Shown: positions 24,763 to 38,000 of the stretch, one piece after another | Layout of the letters: the number at the start of each line of letters is the position of its first letter | Numbering within the stretch: position 1 is the first letter of the stretch | NCBI GenBank assembly: GCA_038087015.1 | Contig: JASBNA010000004.1 | Span: 62,001 to 126,000, forward strand | DNA length: 64,000 bases | Direction of reading: 5' to 3' | Source of the DNA: Cerrena zonata | Taxonomy: Eukaryota > Basidiomycota > Agaricomycetes > Polyporales > Cerrenaceae | Made by a program: the position numbers and the translations under genes | Notes under the pieces: generated by a model | Told to the model about the DNA's origin: nothing | What the model saw: only the letters and a program-made list of their open reading frames with translations | Database searches by the model: none

Positions 24763-25660
24763 CTAATCCAGATCAGCTACGTCAATGTGCTGCTTTGCCC
24801 TCATTCATCTAGTCCATATGTCTTCTGGGTCGATGCACTCCGAGTCTATAGTTAGCACGACGTTATAATCACTTGGGCCTTTTACCAGAAAAGACGAGCT
24901 CGTCGGGTTATCCAAATTCGGATGGTGAGAGATGAAGTCAGTGCACGCTAGTTTTTATCGAGACTCCTGCACTTGTAAAGGAAACAAAGCGAATTGCATT
25001 GCTTCATACGGAACAGAAATGTCATATACGCGAATCGCCCTCTGGATGATATACGCCCGCTGCAAAAATATCGATCAACTACATATCTCTTCTGTTTCTG
25101 ACAATCCAGTGACTCACATTGTTCGCCGATGACCGCCATGCCATGAATGTACCACATCGTGGTCCGCCAATAATGACACCCCAAATAGGATGATACTTGA
25201 TAGTATCAAAGTGTGCGTACATGTCCACAGCAGATCCCAGTAGACTTCCCCTCTCTCCTGGAAAATGATTATGATTACTGGCAACATAAAGGGTCCGTTA
25301 GACTTCGCTGAAGAGACAACTTCTGATCCAAATGTATTCGAGGTCTTCGTTTCTGTTGGAAGAGGCAATATCTCCACTGGCCTCCATTTAGATCGTAGTG
25401 CTCAGGGACGTGACCGTAGTACCAATTCTGGGGAACTCGGAAGGGGTATGGTTCTTCACTTGAAGTGCCAATAGTTTCGCTGAATGTGGGGATGTCTGGG
25501 ATTAGGAACGCGGAATTCGGAGGACACAGAATGTTCCTGGAAGTAGCACAAGGCGATTCAAAAACTGCTGGTCGAGATGCAATTATGTCGCACAATCCTG
25601 CAAAGGGTTCCGTCTGAGCTCGCTGCATAATCGTCTTGGAGAAGATATGATGTAGTACTC
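24763..25660 (-). pseudogene. Truncated, frameshifted copy of the unknown family (copy C)
   Basis: Matches the last third of copy B on the opposite strand. From the 5' side it reads QRAQTEPFAGLCDIIASRPAVFES and VPQNWYYGHVPEHYDL, then shifts frame near 25415. It continues with SNGPFMLPVIIII, loses about 13 residues near 25230 (after GEVYW), shifts again and reads SAVDMYAHF and IGGPRCGTFMAWRSS. The last intron is preserved as GT-AG at 25060-25117 (58 nt). After it a stop interrupts the frame soon after YEAMQFALF, and the remaining sequence can be followed to a TAG at 24763-24765 aligned with the copy B stop. Similarity ends abruptly near 25660, so the first two thirds are missing. The retained intron argues for DNA duplication, not retroposition. 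Confidence 0.82.
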
Positions 25661-26329
25661 GCGGTAACAGATGTAAATACAGTGCTTTTATTCCTTCTGA
25701 AAAGGGGCTGCACAGGGCGGACACGACTGAGCAGATAATTGCCTTGATCGTCCGAGCCTTTCCAACCCGACTCAACTTGCTCGTTGTGTCATAAAGTAGA
25801 GGAACAATGGTGGACAAGGATGTATTATCTTCCAGTTCATTCTGTATTGATGATCTATAAAGCTGGTCAGCCTTACCAAGTTGCTCGCGGTCCAGTCATA
25901 ACACTCTCGATCTAGGATGATAGACTACCACTGATAGGGTGAAGTATAGATTCAGGAGTAGTCATAGATTTCGTGTCTTTAATAGCTCCAACGTCGTGGA
26001 TTGTGGATGGAATGAACACGGTTCATACATGATGCATGAACGAGACGACTTGAGCACGCCAGCGAAGTGCTAGGTCAACACTGGACCTACCAAATGCGGG
26101 TGTGTCCAAACGCGATCAATTCATAAACGCATTCGCTCGGTGTAGCCCCAGAACTGCCAGTGTACATTGTACAGTACCTCACTACTACTAGCACGTTCAT
26201 CCACCGTTCTAATAGTCAGGCCAAAGCTACATTCCCAGTATGTAATGACCTTAGCAAAACATCACAACTGCATGCTAAATCTGTCAATAACACCTTAGTT
26301 GCCCCCGGAAATCCGGTAATGTTGGTTAG
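25661..26329. other. Intergenic upstream of TRS65
   Basis: No gene supported. The left edge is the break point of the pseudogene copy C. The plus-strand open frame at 26160-26387 overlaps the TRS65 start and is not recognised. Confidence 0.4.
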
Positions 26330-29300
26330 ATGGCCGCTTTCGAAGATTTGTTCAATACCGCCCTACTCGAAGTGCTCACGCCTGTGAGCTCTGTTACGGT
26401 ACCCCCGAGCAATGACCCTTCCATATCCGACAATTGGCTACAGAACCTCGAGGATGAGAGCACTGATAGGAAGCTTGCGTTCTTTGGTAAGGTACACAAG
26501 TTCATTCTATCCATGATTCACTTTGCTCCTCAAGCTCTCGATTTCGCAACTGTTATTTCTCTCCTTCCGGATATTATTGAACTAATATAACCCTCTAGAT
26601 GAAAACCTAGGCTTTCTCCTTCTCCTTCGCTTTGATCCAGACGAGTTCGAAACTACGGATGACCTCGGAATCAGGAAACCTCCCATAACACTCTTGTCCT
26701 TCTTGGCGCATCTCCAAATAACTTGGGATGCATCCTATATCTCCTCTCTTCCGACACCGCCTTCTCCGACTCCGATGTCCGGTGGCAAGCTGGCTGTCCC
26801 TTCGAGAACGGTGTCAATACCTAAACCCAAGAACAATTTGTTGACACCATCACATCCTTCTATATTCCCTCCCAGTACCCCCAATCCCGTTCCGTCTACC
26901 GGAGAAGCAGATCGGCAGTACGTACAAGCCCAAGGAACGCCATTGCGTTTTGGTACATGGGGTGAAAGCTCTACAGATGCGAAAGACTCACAGGCTGAAG
27001 CATTCTCTCTTATTTGGTCGGGGAGAGACAAGACATGGATAGCAATATACAGGATGTCAGTTCAAGTCTGTAAGTACATACAATCCTTTCTCTCTGATTG
27101 GAAAACCTCATTATCTTCGCAGCATTTATGCCTACCAAAGTCCCCGACCCCCTTCTATGCCTCACCATTTCTACGACACTCCGCGAGAAGCCCTTAGCTT
27201 TTACAGCTGCTCGCCAATCCCTACTTGCACTTATCGAGGCAGCTGGCGGACTACCCACTGAACGAGAACCAGGCACTCCTTTGACCATCAAGATTAATGG
27301 TGATGACGATGAAAAGGCGGACATTACAGGCCTAGAAGAAGTCAATTTACTGGAAGGTCTGAAACTCAATGCAACATTTGCTTCCTCGCCCCTCAATTTA
27401 CCTTCCACGCGTCTTGCACCTTCTGTTCGCAAACAGTCGTATGCCTTGCCGCCTACGACAACATCACCAACAACTCCCGACACAGCCCAGTCATCACATA
27501 CCTTGACCAGAAACACCACTTCGTCTCATGCCACTTTGCGCAAGTCTTTCCGGAAGACTTTACGAACAGTATCGGGGTTCAAAGTTCGCATGCGAACGGT
27601 GTTCGTTCCATACTTCATGTTATCACATAATGGATCTCGCAGATCGCGAAATGGCACACCGAAGAAGCTGTTCAAGGATGAAGACAGTGATTCTGATGAG
27701 GACGACGAAGATCATCTTAACGAACGAGAGCTTCGGGAGGCAGGCAATGAGGAACACACCGTTGTTTTGTGTGTGGAAGTTGGTAATGGTGGTGAATCAC
27801 CTTCAGGCTTCGCAGTCGAAAGTGTCAAAGTGACCGTAGGTGGAGAAGGGGCCCAGACTAAACTGATCGGTTGGGGTAACGATGGTCTGGAGACACCTGA
27901 TAGAGTATTTCCTCTACATCTAAGCCCTATGGAACAGTACAATCTTCTATATGCAGTCTCATTCTTGAGGTCTCCGGAGACAGACGAGTTCTCTTTAGCG
28001 AGGGGACGTAGTCTCCCCGGTGCACCTGCTGTCCAGGAATTGCAAAGAGCTGTTACCATCATCATCAATGGACGACCTTACGAATTCCAAGATGAAGATG
28101 GGCTTGAGCTCGATGCCTCGAAGCTGAAGTATCCCACTCCTACGTTCCCTTCCAGGTGGAATTGCGTTTTAGACCTTTCCCCTCATTCACAGGCAACTAT
28201 CCCTGAAGAAACTACCCCTGAAGAGCGCACGAAAATTGCGCTGCCAACGCCTGCCTCACCTTTCCCGGGGTCCGTTTCTAAACCATTGCTCTCCGCGACT
28301 TTGCCAGAAAACGGTCTCTTGTCACCAATGCCTGCTGCTTTCCAGACTCCCCGCCCATTGTCCTTCCCCAATAATTTCAGTAGTCTCAAATCCCCGATCT
28401 CTGGCTCATCAACGCCAACAGGTACCGGGCCTCCACTCGCTGGTGCTGTCGCTGGTAGTAAACGGTATACGATGAGCGCCCTAGACTCCGACATCGTTTC
28501 TGCACTTAGTGGAGGGGATTCCGCCAAGTTGAGAAACTTCTCCCCGGTCAACTACCGATCTGGACCTGCTATGCTAAACCCAACTAACCAACGGGACCCA
28601 CTTCTACAAAGTGGCATTCAATCCAACAATACTGCACCTGTGAACCCAATTCTAAGTGCTACCGCGGTGGGCAACAAACATTCGTATCTACCACCTTCAG
28701 TGACCGTTCAGTCGTACATGCAATCGCCTACCACCTACGGTCCATTAAGTCCCCCGTTGCCGCCTGTACCCGGAAACCAATCGTATGGTAGCTTCTCCGC
28801 TCGAGCAAGCATTCTTGGTCAAAGTCATACTTATAGCCATACTCAAGAAGATAGCATAAGCAGCGTGACTTCATTCGACATGGCTGTCCCACCTACACCG
28901 GCCTATCCTGCTTACCCAACATCGTCTCCATCGGCTCCGACACCTCGTTGGCAAGGTCCCATCGCAAACTTGCAATCTGGGGCAGTAGGCCCTAGCGTTG
29001 AAATCAAGAGGGAGCGTGGAGGCAATGTCGGTATTCCTCCCACCCCAGGCCCTACCGTCGGTGCCATGAGTAGTTTTGCACAAATGCAGGGTGACATCAT
29101 CGTTGATGGACCAGAAGATATGGGATCTGGATACAAAGGTGAAGGCGAGAGTATTGTGGTCAGCGTTGGTCTATTGCCTGTACGGCGGTCTCCAAGCTCG
29201 AACGGGGGTGTGATGCGCGGCGTTGGAAAGATATACCCCTTGGATCAATTTACTGTGGATATCTTTGTGTTCAACCAGTCCTCATGGACGAGGAGGTTCG

Positions 29301-29719
29301 AAGTCAGTTATCCGGACAGACGGAAGCAAAGGAAAGGACAAATCGCTGCCGGCATACCAGTGATAAAGAAAGGAGGAGACGATGATGTTGGAATAGTACC
29401 CTTAGAGAACCGAGTTCGGATTGGGTGAGTGTCTCGCAGGCAACATGTTCAACACATTCACTAATTCTGACCGTCGCTTTAGCCCTCTTCTGCCGTCAAC
29501 ATGCCAATCCGTGCGAATGGACTTCCTGGCTCTTTCTCCTGGTGTGCACCCAGTCGAGACTCTTACGCTGATGGATATACAGACCGGGTACACCATGAAC
29601 CTACGGTAAGTCTTCTCTGCCATTTGATGACGTACCCCATTAATTAAAACCACGACTTTAGCTCCGTCTTAGATGTTGTTGTGCATGAACACGAGTTGGA
29701 CCAGAATGAGGATAATTGA
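26330..29719 (+). CDS. TRS65: TRAPPII complex subunit Trs65
   Basis: Accessory subunit of the TRAPPII tethering complex, an exchange factor for Rab11-type GTPases at the late Golgi (family knowledge). Exons 26330-26486, 26599-27069, 27123-29424, 29483-29605 and 29662-29719 give 1036 residues; introns are 112, 53, 58 and 56 nt. The identifying part is the C-terminal beta-rich region spanning the last exons (GKIYPLDQFTVDIFVFN, then LLPSTCQSVRMDFLALSPGVHPVETL and TGYTMNLRSVLDVVVHE), matching the Trs65 C-terminal domain. The N-terminal half contains an acidic patch around residue 370 and the centre is a long Pro/Ser-rich linker, which makes it longer than the yeast protein. It is followed in tandem by ELP6 after 205 bp. 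Confidence 0.83.
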
Positions 29720-29924
29720 CATTATTTTGGAGATATTGTAGACATGAAATGCTATATATCTGTATCTTCCGGACTAATAATTGAAACGACTGAGCGGGAA
29801 CTGAACGAACTACTTCATAGTACTTACTTGTCTGAAAAATGAATGTCTCGTATAACTTTCCGTCACCGCAACCAAGAGACGCCCAACTTCAAAGCTTCAA
29901 CTTTCCAAGTTTCTTACCACTAAC

Positions 29925-30830
29925 ATGTCATTCCCATCGTCTGGACTACTCTCACGGGGTGAACTGCTGGTATTGACTGATGAGGTATCCTCCCCCGCTG
30001 AATTCCTGATCCACCGTATCCTATCGACACATCTGAAAGAAGCAAACGAATCGAAATGCCTATTTCTTTCGGTATCTGAATCTTTGACGAGACTTAGAGC
30101 CATCGCTGGAAAGTCTGTACGTAGGAAGTCTCCACACTTTGCGTAGTACGATCATATCTAATCTATATCAGAACCTGAACCTACCACAATACATACAGTC
30201 TGGCTCCTTTCACTTCGTCGATGTAGCATCCCAGATTGACCCGCCCGTCAAAATCGAGACATCCTTCAACCAGCAACCTTCGCTCAAACCAATTTTCGAG
30301 CTCACGAAGCAAAAACTATCGGGATGGTCAGGGACTGAGTCTAGCGTCCTTGTGATTCTCGACGACATCTCCACGCTTGAATGGATTGGTTATTCAATAA
30401 CAGACCTTCTACGATTCATCCGTGTACTCTCCGCGTTCTGTCGAAAGGTATATTACTTTCTTACTATCCTTCTACCTCGTTTACTAACATCTTTAGGCAA
30501 ATGCTTCTCTTCTGATCAGACATCATATTGTAACACCGAGCGAGCCTGATGATATCCTTCGTCTTCTTCGCCAGCTTTGTGCATATCACTTGGAAGTCCT
30601 TCCTCTCAGTACTGGTAGAAGTGGCTCCGTCAGTGGACAGGTAACCTCAATTTGGCGCACTTCAATATCCCTTGAGCTCATTATTCTATATTCAGGTGGC
30701 ATTACATCCAGGGCCGGGCATCACTCAACCGGTTCATCGACCTATTACTCGAAAGTTAGCCGTACAATACCGTCTAACAGATACAAACGTTGTATTTTTC
30801 GAGCGAGGGACAGGAAATACAGTGCTTTAA
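29925..30830 (+). CDS. ELP6: Elongator complex subunit Elp6
   Basis: RecA-like ATPase-fold subunit that forms the Elp4-5-6 hexamer needed for wobble-uridine modification of tRNA by Elongator (family knowledge). Exons 29925-30116, 30172-30447, 30497-30640 and 30696-30830 give 248 residues, close to the family length; introns are 55, 49 and 55 nt. Visible marks are the N-terminal LLSRGELLVLTDE, the buried strand SSVLVILDDISTLEWIG (Walker-B-like position), and the C-terminal HLEVLPLSTGRSGSVSGQ followed by LAVQYRLTDTNVVFFERGT, typical of Elp6. As in other Elp6 proteins there is no Walker A motif. Its 3' end converges with the dioxygenase gene 198 bp away. Confidence 0.88.
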
Positions 30831-31028
30831 TCGTTATACTAGGTCTTTGTCACCCGTAGCCTCAGGTTCGATTGTTTTGGACGGTCGGGTATGTATGAAA
30901 GAAGCCTGTTCATTGAGCAGATATGCAAATGATACTTATAATACATGAGGTATTTATTGTGTTACATTGGTCTCAACAATACATTTTAATCCATGATCCA
31001 GAGATAGAAACTTCGGGCTACGATGATG

Positions 31029-32458
31029 TTAGTATGCAAATCCCTGGGTCGGAAGTCCGTCGGGGAAGAACTGCTTGAACAGATCCGGATAATGACGTTG
31101 TGCAACATCTGGATGGCTCCTGTAGAACAACTTCGATCAGTACCATGCAGGTCTATTGCAAAGAAAGGACACCCACTTGACCCGACCAATGAGGCCGACT
31201 TCACCAGAAGGTAACAGCCCGTATTCAGTGTAGTTCACGGCTGGTTGGCAATAATATTTAGCTAACGCTCCCTAGGCAAAAAATTCTGAACGTACAATCA
31301 GGAGCAGCTACTTCTCCCCTGGCTGCCTTAAGTTCGAGCATTTCTGGGCTTACTGGATCCAAAAGTGTCAATTTTAGCCGAAATGACCTGTGCGGGGACC
31401 GAATTCAAACACACATTGAAGCACATTATCGCCAATTTTGACCGTTTGGGATATGTTTTGGAAGAATGGAATGGAATAGCGAGGTGTAGAGCCTGGTTCA
31501 GGAGATAACACTCTATGAGATGTCGCTCGAGCAAGACCTTGTGTCACCGTCTCCAAAGCTAAGTAAATGTGATCAATATCGTGTCCCGCTCTTAACAGAG
31601 TACAGCTTACCTTTGCCAATATTCACAACGAAAGTTCCAGGAATCGGAGGTGCGTCAATCCATTCTCCACTCAAATTTTGCACCTGCAAACCCCGATGTG
31701 GCGATGCTTGGAGCAACTGGTATATATGTATAGGTTAACAAGTGTCTATAGTGAATAGTACGCGACGTACGAAAGTCAAGAATCCACCATCAAAATGAGG
31801 ACCCACGCCTTGGTTCGACGAATTATCAGGTGGTACTGGATACTTCACAACTTTAGCGCGATGTTGAAGTCGACGATTATTAAAGAAGGTATCAAGGGAT
31901 GAGATTGGAATTTGGAACGCTTCGGCAAGTAACTCGATGAAGTCGAAGCTTAGCTTTTCCACTTGTTCAAGATACCGTAGGAATGTTTTCTTGAAGCCGG
32001 GAACTAGTTCTTCGCTCGGCCACTAGACGAAAGCTGGGGTTATTATAATATATGTATTGCGGAATGGTTTCTCAGCGCACCTGAGGTTGGCCCCAGAGTT
32101 TCAGATACTCCGGATCCCCAGGTTTCCACTCATTGTCATACGGAGTTGCGAAGTCGAATTGCTCCCTCTGGTCTGTCTTGCCTTTGGTCAATTCTGCGCC
32201 TAGTCTAGAATATCCAAAGAAATGCTGTGAATTTGCCATGCGGATGCTCTCCTTTGCATCCTGAGGTAAATCGAATAACTTTGGAGCATAGTCAACGACA
32301 GCATCTATGTCCGAGCGAGCGACAGGTGGATTTGATAAGTATAAGAAGCCAACATTGATTAAAGCATGTCGTAGCTGAAGAATGAAGTCCGGTTTGCTTT
32401 CTGGATTAGTAGCAAGAGACCAGTCGAGGATCGGCACACTTGAGAAATTCGACGCCAT
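31029..32458 (-). CDS. 2-oxoglutarate/Fe(II)-dependent dioxygenase, isopenicillin N synthase-like
   Basis: Oxidoreductase of the plant/fungal 2OG-Fe(II) superfamily; the substrate cannot be told from sequence. Exons: 32458-32081, 32022-31771, 31716-31611, 31558-31415, 31352-31296, 31240-31177 and 31119-31029, together 363 residues; introns 52-62 nt. The N-terminal DIOX_N region contains PILDWS and LRHALINVGFLYLSN. The iron ligands are visible as H202 and D204 (GPHFDGG) and H260 (TSHRV), and the 2-oxoglutarate pair as R272 and S274 (PRYSIPFF). The C-terminal tail with SPEMLELKAAR and RHYPDLFKQFFP is typical of the fungal branch. A good TATA box lies 57 bp upstream of the start. No biosynthetic partner genes are nearby, so a clustered secondary-metabolism role is not indicated. 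Confidence 0.9.
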
Positions 32459-32515
32459 TAGTGGTTAGCAGCACCACACTGCGGAGAGATACATTCCGAT
32501 GACATTGCTTCCTGC

Positions 32516-32524
32516 TTTTATATA
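32516..32524 (-). promoter_or_regulatory. TATA box of the dioxygenase gene
   Basis: The minus strand reads GCTATATAAAAGC across 32513-32525, with TATATAAAA at 32524-32516. The start codon is at 32458-32456, which leaves room for a short leader. Confidence 0.6.
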
Positions 32525-32783
32525 GCGCGACTGTAGAGGATAAAGTCATGGGATTAGTTGATTGCGTGATCATGGAGGACTTCTGAGCAAGAGTGAGCTC
32601 AGGAATAGGGAGGCTCGCCTAGAATATTAGAATAGCCGCTCATATGCTTCCGATATTGGAGTTCATTCTCAATTTCAGATCATTCTAGGAATCCAATTCA
32701 TACCAAAGCTAAATAGTGAGATGATTACAGGTATAGTGAGTGACAATAATAATAGCGACGTTGAAATCAAAGAAACCAGACAC

Positions 32784-33513
32784 TCATGACCTCTCTACTT
32801 TGACCCTAAGCCGAGAATCTCTACGTTTCCTCTCAACCAAGAGGTAGCTCACTAAAGCAATTCGTTCAGGATGTAGACAAAATACTATCTTAGAAACAGG
32901 CTTACCGATGAGCCTCTCCAAAGCACTGGTGACCTCCGGAATGGGCTTGACCTCCAGGTATGCGTGACTGGACATTCGGAAGACGAGGAAATGTCGTTTG
33001 TGCGAATGGAATTCAGCGAGAGCCTCCGATTCACCATCATCTGCCTTGACGAGCTAAAGGGTTCTCAATAAGGTTGTTGTTTTAATCCTCACATGAGACT
33101 AAATTATTACCTGAAGACGACCCTTCTTGGTCCTCCACTTGTAAGCCACATTGGCATTCGCAGTGAATGTACCCCCACTAAAAAAGAAATCAGTGATTTG
33201 TTCATACTACCAATGTGTATACCCACATCTTCTCCTGATCAAACTTGACGAATTCACTCGCAGACATCCAGTCTCCCTTGTCGCCGAAACGCACTCGAGT
33301 TTCACCTCCAGGAACACGCTCGATCTCTGCAGCTACGGAAACTTCACGAGTCTCCATATCAGTCTTGTTGATCTTGGTGAGGTGTGGGTGCCAGAAGCGG
33401 GTTACGACCTCATAATAGATGGTATCGTCATCTGTAGCAAACGTGGTATTACGAAGACTGTTAGCAGTCATTTCGATCTTGTGAGGGGGCTTGGGCCTGG
33501 TGGGAGGAGGCAT
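32784..33513 (-). CDS. DUF6593 domain protein
   Basis: Small protein of a family expanded in Agaricomycetes and of unknown function. Exons: 33513-33227, 33177-33111, 33053-32906 and 32851-32784, giving 189 residues; introns are 49, 57 and 54 nt. The pattern is a string of short beta strands with DTIYYEVVTRF near the N-terminus, then AAEIER, RVRFGDKGDWMSASEFVKF, VAYKWRTKKGRLQLVKAD and AEFHSHKR, which fits DUF6593 (TIxYxV, AxIEW-like strand, YxWK). The C-terminus is basic (RKRRDSRLRVKVERS). No signal peptide or membrane span. It lies in tandem upstream of the dioxygenase, 325 bp away. Family assignment is by pattern only. Confidence 0.78.
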
Positions 33514-35035
33514 TGTGGTAGATCGCTATGTGCAAGGATGAGGATACAAAGAAAGTTGGGGAAATGAGGACGTTCGCAGGGGACCGCTATAAGTGTGTCC
33601 ACCGCGAGGCCGGGCGTGATATAAACGCAAGCGTCTGCCGACAGACCTCCGATCATATAGCGAGCCATAGATGTCATAGATCGCTTGTAACATGCAGAAA
33701 AGCACCACAGTCCTGCGACATTTTCATGAGTATACGCGATACAGTCACACAAGGTTTCCGATTCGCCACTAGTAGAGACACATTTAGACATCGGCGCGGA
33801 GCTGATTGGACGTATCCGGTGTTGTCCCTTGAGCACCAAAGCGCAAAAAGGCGCAAAAAGCCCGAAATAGAGACTGATCTCCCAGAAGACGGAGCGTTGG
33901 CTATACATCTGAAACGAAAACTGGACAGGCTTTCCCAGATGCTGACTACCCACGCATCGGTATCATCATACCGGTGGGAGCTTCACTATGACCCGTGAGA
34001 AAATTCTACACATCGGAAACGCAGCTCGTTCCTTATCTGTGTTTCCTGTAAGTATATACGGTAGATAGATAAAAGTAGATCACGAACCTGGAAAGTTCAA
34101 AAGAAGTGCTGCAATTTGATACCGATTACGAGACAGATCGATAGACTCCAGACATAAGGACATATCAGGAGTACACCTTAGGTCGGGGCTGTATGTCATG
34201 GTATGCGAAGCGTTATGGCGCTGGAATGTATCACTATGCCTCTGACGACGCTGAGAAATAAAAACCAAATAACCCATCGCACAACATGAAACTCATAATT
34301 TACCGCAGTACTGATCCCGCTTGTGTAGAATCATCACACCTTTGCATTGAATCACATTTGACAAGGGAGGACACTTCTCTCTTCCAGCTACATGGGAGAC
34401 GGTCTCGCGCATCCAGAGGACGACGAAGGGTTGCGCCGGCCGCTACTGCCAATGCCAAGTCGAATCAAGGCAATATGATATCTTGCGCGATAAAGGCGTG
34501 GTTAAATTCTAGTGATTATTGAGGGTGGGTTTCTCGTAAGAGGCGTTGTGTTCAATTAGAAGGTTGTCACCGGGGTTTGCGAAAGCATGGAAGAGAACTC
34601 GGAGGTGCCAGGCTGTGATACACTGACGATGACTAATCAGGACGAGTTACTCGCAAAATGCCGAAAGGTTCACCGAGAGCCTCGAAGCCCTCATTAAAAG
34701 GACAGCATCGCTTCCTAGTCAGCATTGTTGCCGGCAAGGAATATCGAGGAGCCTGCATCACATAATACAGAGACTGTCCACCACTCTGAGACTCAATGCT
34801 GTCTTCGATCAGGATGGATCATCTGAATCAACTTAAGCACCTGCCTTTTTCGGTGGTCCCATGTTTAGGCGCACATTTCCATTGACTAGGATGGAAAGTT
34901 TTGCAAAGTTGAGAGTTTAGCATAGATGCCCCACCGAGAACTCTCCTATAGCACCCCAGCAGTGTCTGGATAGCAGGTATCTTCGGGACCTATCTCAACT
35001 GGTCCGTTAACTAATCAAAATTCATATCTAGGAAG
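33514..35035. other. Intergenic between the DUF6593 gene and ADE6 (divergent)
   Basis: No gene supported. Two open frames of 156-161 codons overlap on opposite strands (33468-33953 - and 33528-33998 +) and neither is recognised. Just before ADE6 the sequence 34976-35031 has GT-AG ends and a CTAAC element near its 3' end, so the ADE6 leader may contain a small intron. Confidence 0.4.
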
Positions 35036-38000
35036 ATGTTAACACTCTTCGGATCGTCCGCTATTTCTCAATCCAAGAGAGACATAGTCCTGAAAGCTAT
35101 TCAAGAGACATGTTCCCACGTGCTCTCCGTTGATGCAGTATACGTGCATCTAGTGGCCACTAGGTCTCCCTCTGCTGAGACCTTACTTTTTGACGCCAAC
35201 TCAGTTCAGCGGAAAGTCCTCGATCGATTGCTTAATTATGGGGACGATGTACGACTTCCCCAAACTAGTAGCATTTTGCAGAGCGGACAGAACATAGTCT
35301 ATGTTATCCCACGACATGGCTCAATTTCTCCCTGGTCAAGCAAAGCCACCGATATTGCCTTTATCTGCAATCTTGGCGATTACATCGAACGCGTCGAACG
35401 TGGTGTAGCCTTCATATTTCAAACCAGTCCTGGTTCTTTCATCACGCCGGAAGATGTATCAAAATTCGCTCCTCATATTCACGACCGCATGACACAAGTG
35501 GTCCAACTCACATCCCCCGAGTCAGACGCTCTTTTCGAGCACAAGAATCCTGCTTCACTTCGCACTGTTGACCTCCAAAGTGATGCCTCCACCGCTCGGG
35601 CGAAACTTGTCACCGCCAATACCGAACTCGGACTTGCTCTATCCTCGGATGAGATCGACTACCTCATCGACGCATTTGTGACTGGGTCTGATCCGATCAA
35701 GCGCAATCCAACGGATGCGGAACTGTTCATGTTTGCTCAGGTTAATTCAGAGCATTGTCGCCACAAAATATTCAATGCTTCATGGGAGATCGACGGGAGT
35801 GAGAAGGAACATACCCTCTTCCAGATGATACGCAATACCGAGAAACTCAACGGCCAAGGAACTATCTCCGCATATTCTGATAATGCTGCTGTCTTCGAAG
35901 GTCATACGGCGCCTCGGTTTGGTGTCCATACCGCTTCTTCAGATGCACCTAACCCGAATTTGGCACACCTATATCAATCCAGGGAGGAACCTATGCCTAT
36001 TCTTGTGAAAGTCGAAACACACAACCATCCTACAGCAGTTTCCCCCTATCCGGGTGCCGCTACCGGTTCAGGTGGTGAAATTCGAGACGAAGGTGCTGTT
36101 GGAAGAGGGTCCAAGCCGAAAGCAGGCCTTTCAGGCTTCACCGTCTCCGATTTGCTCATCCCGGGATATGAGCAACCTTGGGAAAACGATTACGGTCGTC
36201 CTTCCCACATCGCCTCTGCATTAGATATCATGATCGAAGGACCTCTAGGTGCAAGCGCTTTCAACAACGAGTTCGGTCGTCCCGCTTTGGCAGGATATTT
36301 CAGAACCTTCACAGGCGGTGTCCGCGATGTGGAGAATAATGTATCCGAGATGTACGGCTTCCACAAGCCTATCATGATCGCTGGTGGTCTCGGAAACGTT
36401 CGTCCTTCATTCGCGAAGAAATCCAGGATCACTTCTGGAGCGAAGATCATCGTTCTTGGAGGTCCAGGGATGCTCATTGGCCTCGGCGGAGGAGCTGCTA
36501 GCAGCCAGGTTTCAGGAGCAAGTTCTGCCGAACTTGACTTTGCGAGCGTCCAGAGAGATAATGCAGAGATGGAGAGGCGCTGCCAACAGGTCATCAATGC
36601 TTGTGCAGACCTTGGTGAAGAGAACCCGATCCAGTCTATTCATGACGTTGGTGCTGGAGGGTTATCCAATGCCCTCCCAGAGTTGGTCCATGACTCAGAC
36701 TTAGGCGCAACCTTTGAAATCAGAGACGTCCTCGTTGCAGACTCTAGTATGTCTCCGATGGAAATCTGGTGTAACGAAAGTCAGGAGCGCTATGTCTTGG
36801 CTATCTCACCTGAAAAGGAGACTCTCTTCAAGTCACTCGCAGAACGTGAACGCTGTCCATTCTCCATTGTCGGTATCGCTACCACGGAAGAAGAGCTCAT
36901 AGTCACAGATAGGCTGCTTAAGCAAGACGTCATTCACCTGAAGATGTCCACCCTGTTTGGCAAACCTCCACGCATGTCCCGCAAGGATGTCAAAAAGAAC
37001 ATCTCGGTTCCTTCATTCGATACCTCTCTGTCGACATATTTCCCCTCAGCAACACTTCCAGAGCGACTTTCGTCAGCAATAGATCGTGTCTTGCGTCTCC
37101 CTTCTGTTGGTTCGAAATCCTTCCTTATCACAATCGGTGACCGTACCATCACTGGTCTTGTAACCAGGGATCAGATGGTCGGCCCCTGGCAAGTACCTGT
37201 CGCGGACGTCGCAGTTACTCGCTCTTCGTATGGTTTCGGCATTCGATGTGGCGAGGCTATGGCCATGGGTGAACGTCCACCTGTAGCCATTCTGAACGCT
37301 GCTGCCTCCGCCCGCATGGCAGTAGCAGAATCCCTAACCAACCTCGTCGCTGCTCACGTGGGTGATATTAAGAAGGTCAAACTGAGTGCTAATTGGATGT
37401 CCGCTGCTTCTCGAGAGGGAGAGGGAGCCGCTCTATACGAAGCTGTTCAAGCAGTCGGCATGGAATTATGTCCTGCACTCGGAGTTGGTATTCCTGTTGG
37501 CAAGGATTCTATGTCTATGTCTATGAAATGGAAGGACGGAGATAAACAAAAGACAGTGTCTTCCCCACTTTCTCTCATTATCACCGCCTTCGCTGCAGTT
37601 GAAGATGTCAGCGCCACCTGGACTCCCCAACTTCGCACTGACATCGGAGAGCCGACGGTGCTCGTGTTCTTCGATTTTGCCAATGGCAAAGAACGGCTAG
37701 CTACTTCGGCACTGGCTCAAGTTTGCCAAACTCTGGGCTCCGAAACACCAGACGTGGAAGATCCTGCGGTTTTGAAGTCGTTCTTCGTCGCCTGCCAAGA
37801 GATCAAATCGAAGCTCCCTGCTCTTGTCCTTGCCTATCATGACAGGTCTGATGGAGGCCTCTTCACCACTGTCGCTGAGATGTCGTTTGCTGGACGTGTT
37901 GGGGTCAACTTGGATCTTGATGGTATCAAGTCCAGTAACGATCCTATCGCCGCTTTGTTTAACGAGGAATTGGGTGCCGTTATCCAAATTCGCGAATCCC

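Noticed and set aside
33468..33998. Overlapping open frames on both strands upstream of the DUF6593 gene
   Set aside because: Mutually antisense, unrecognised, and one overlaps the DUF6593 start.
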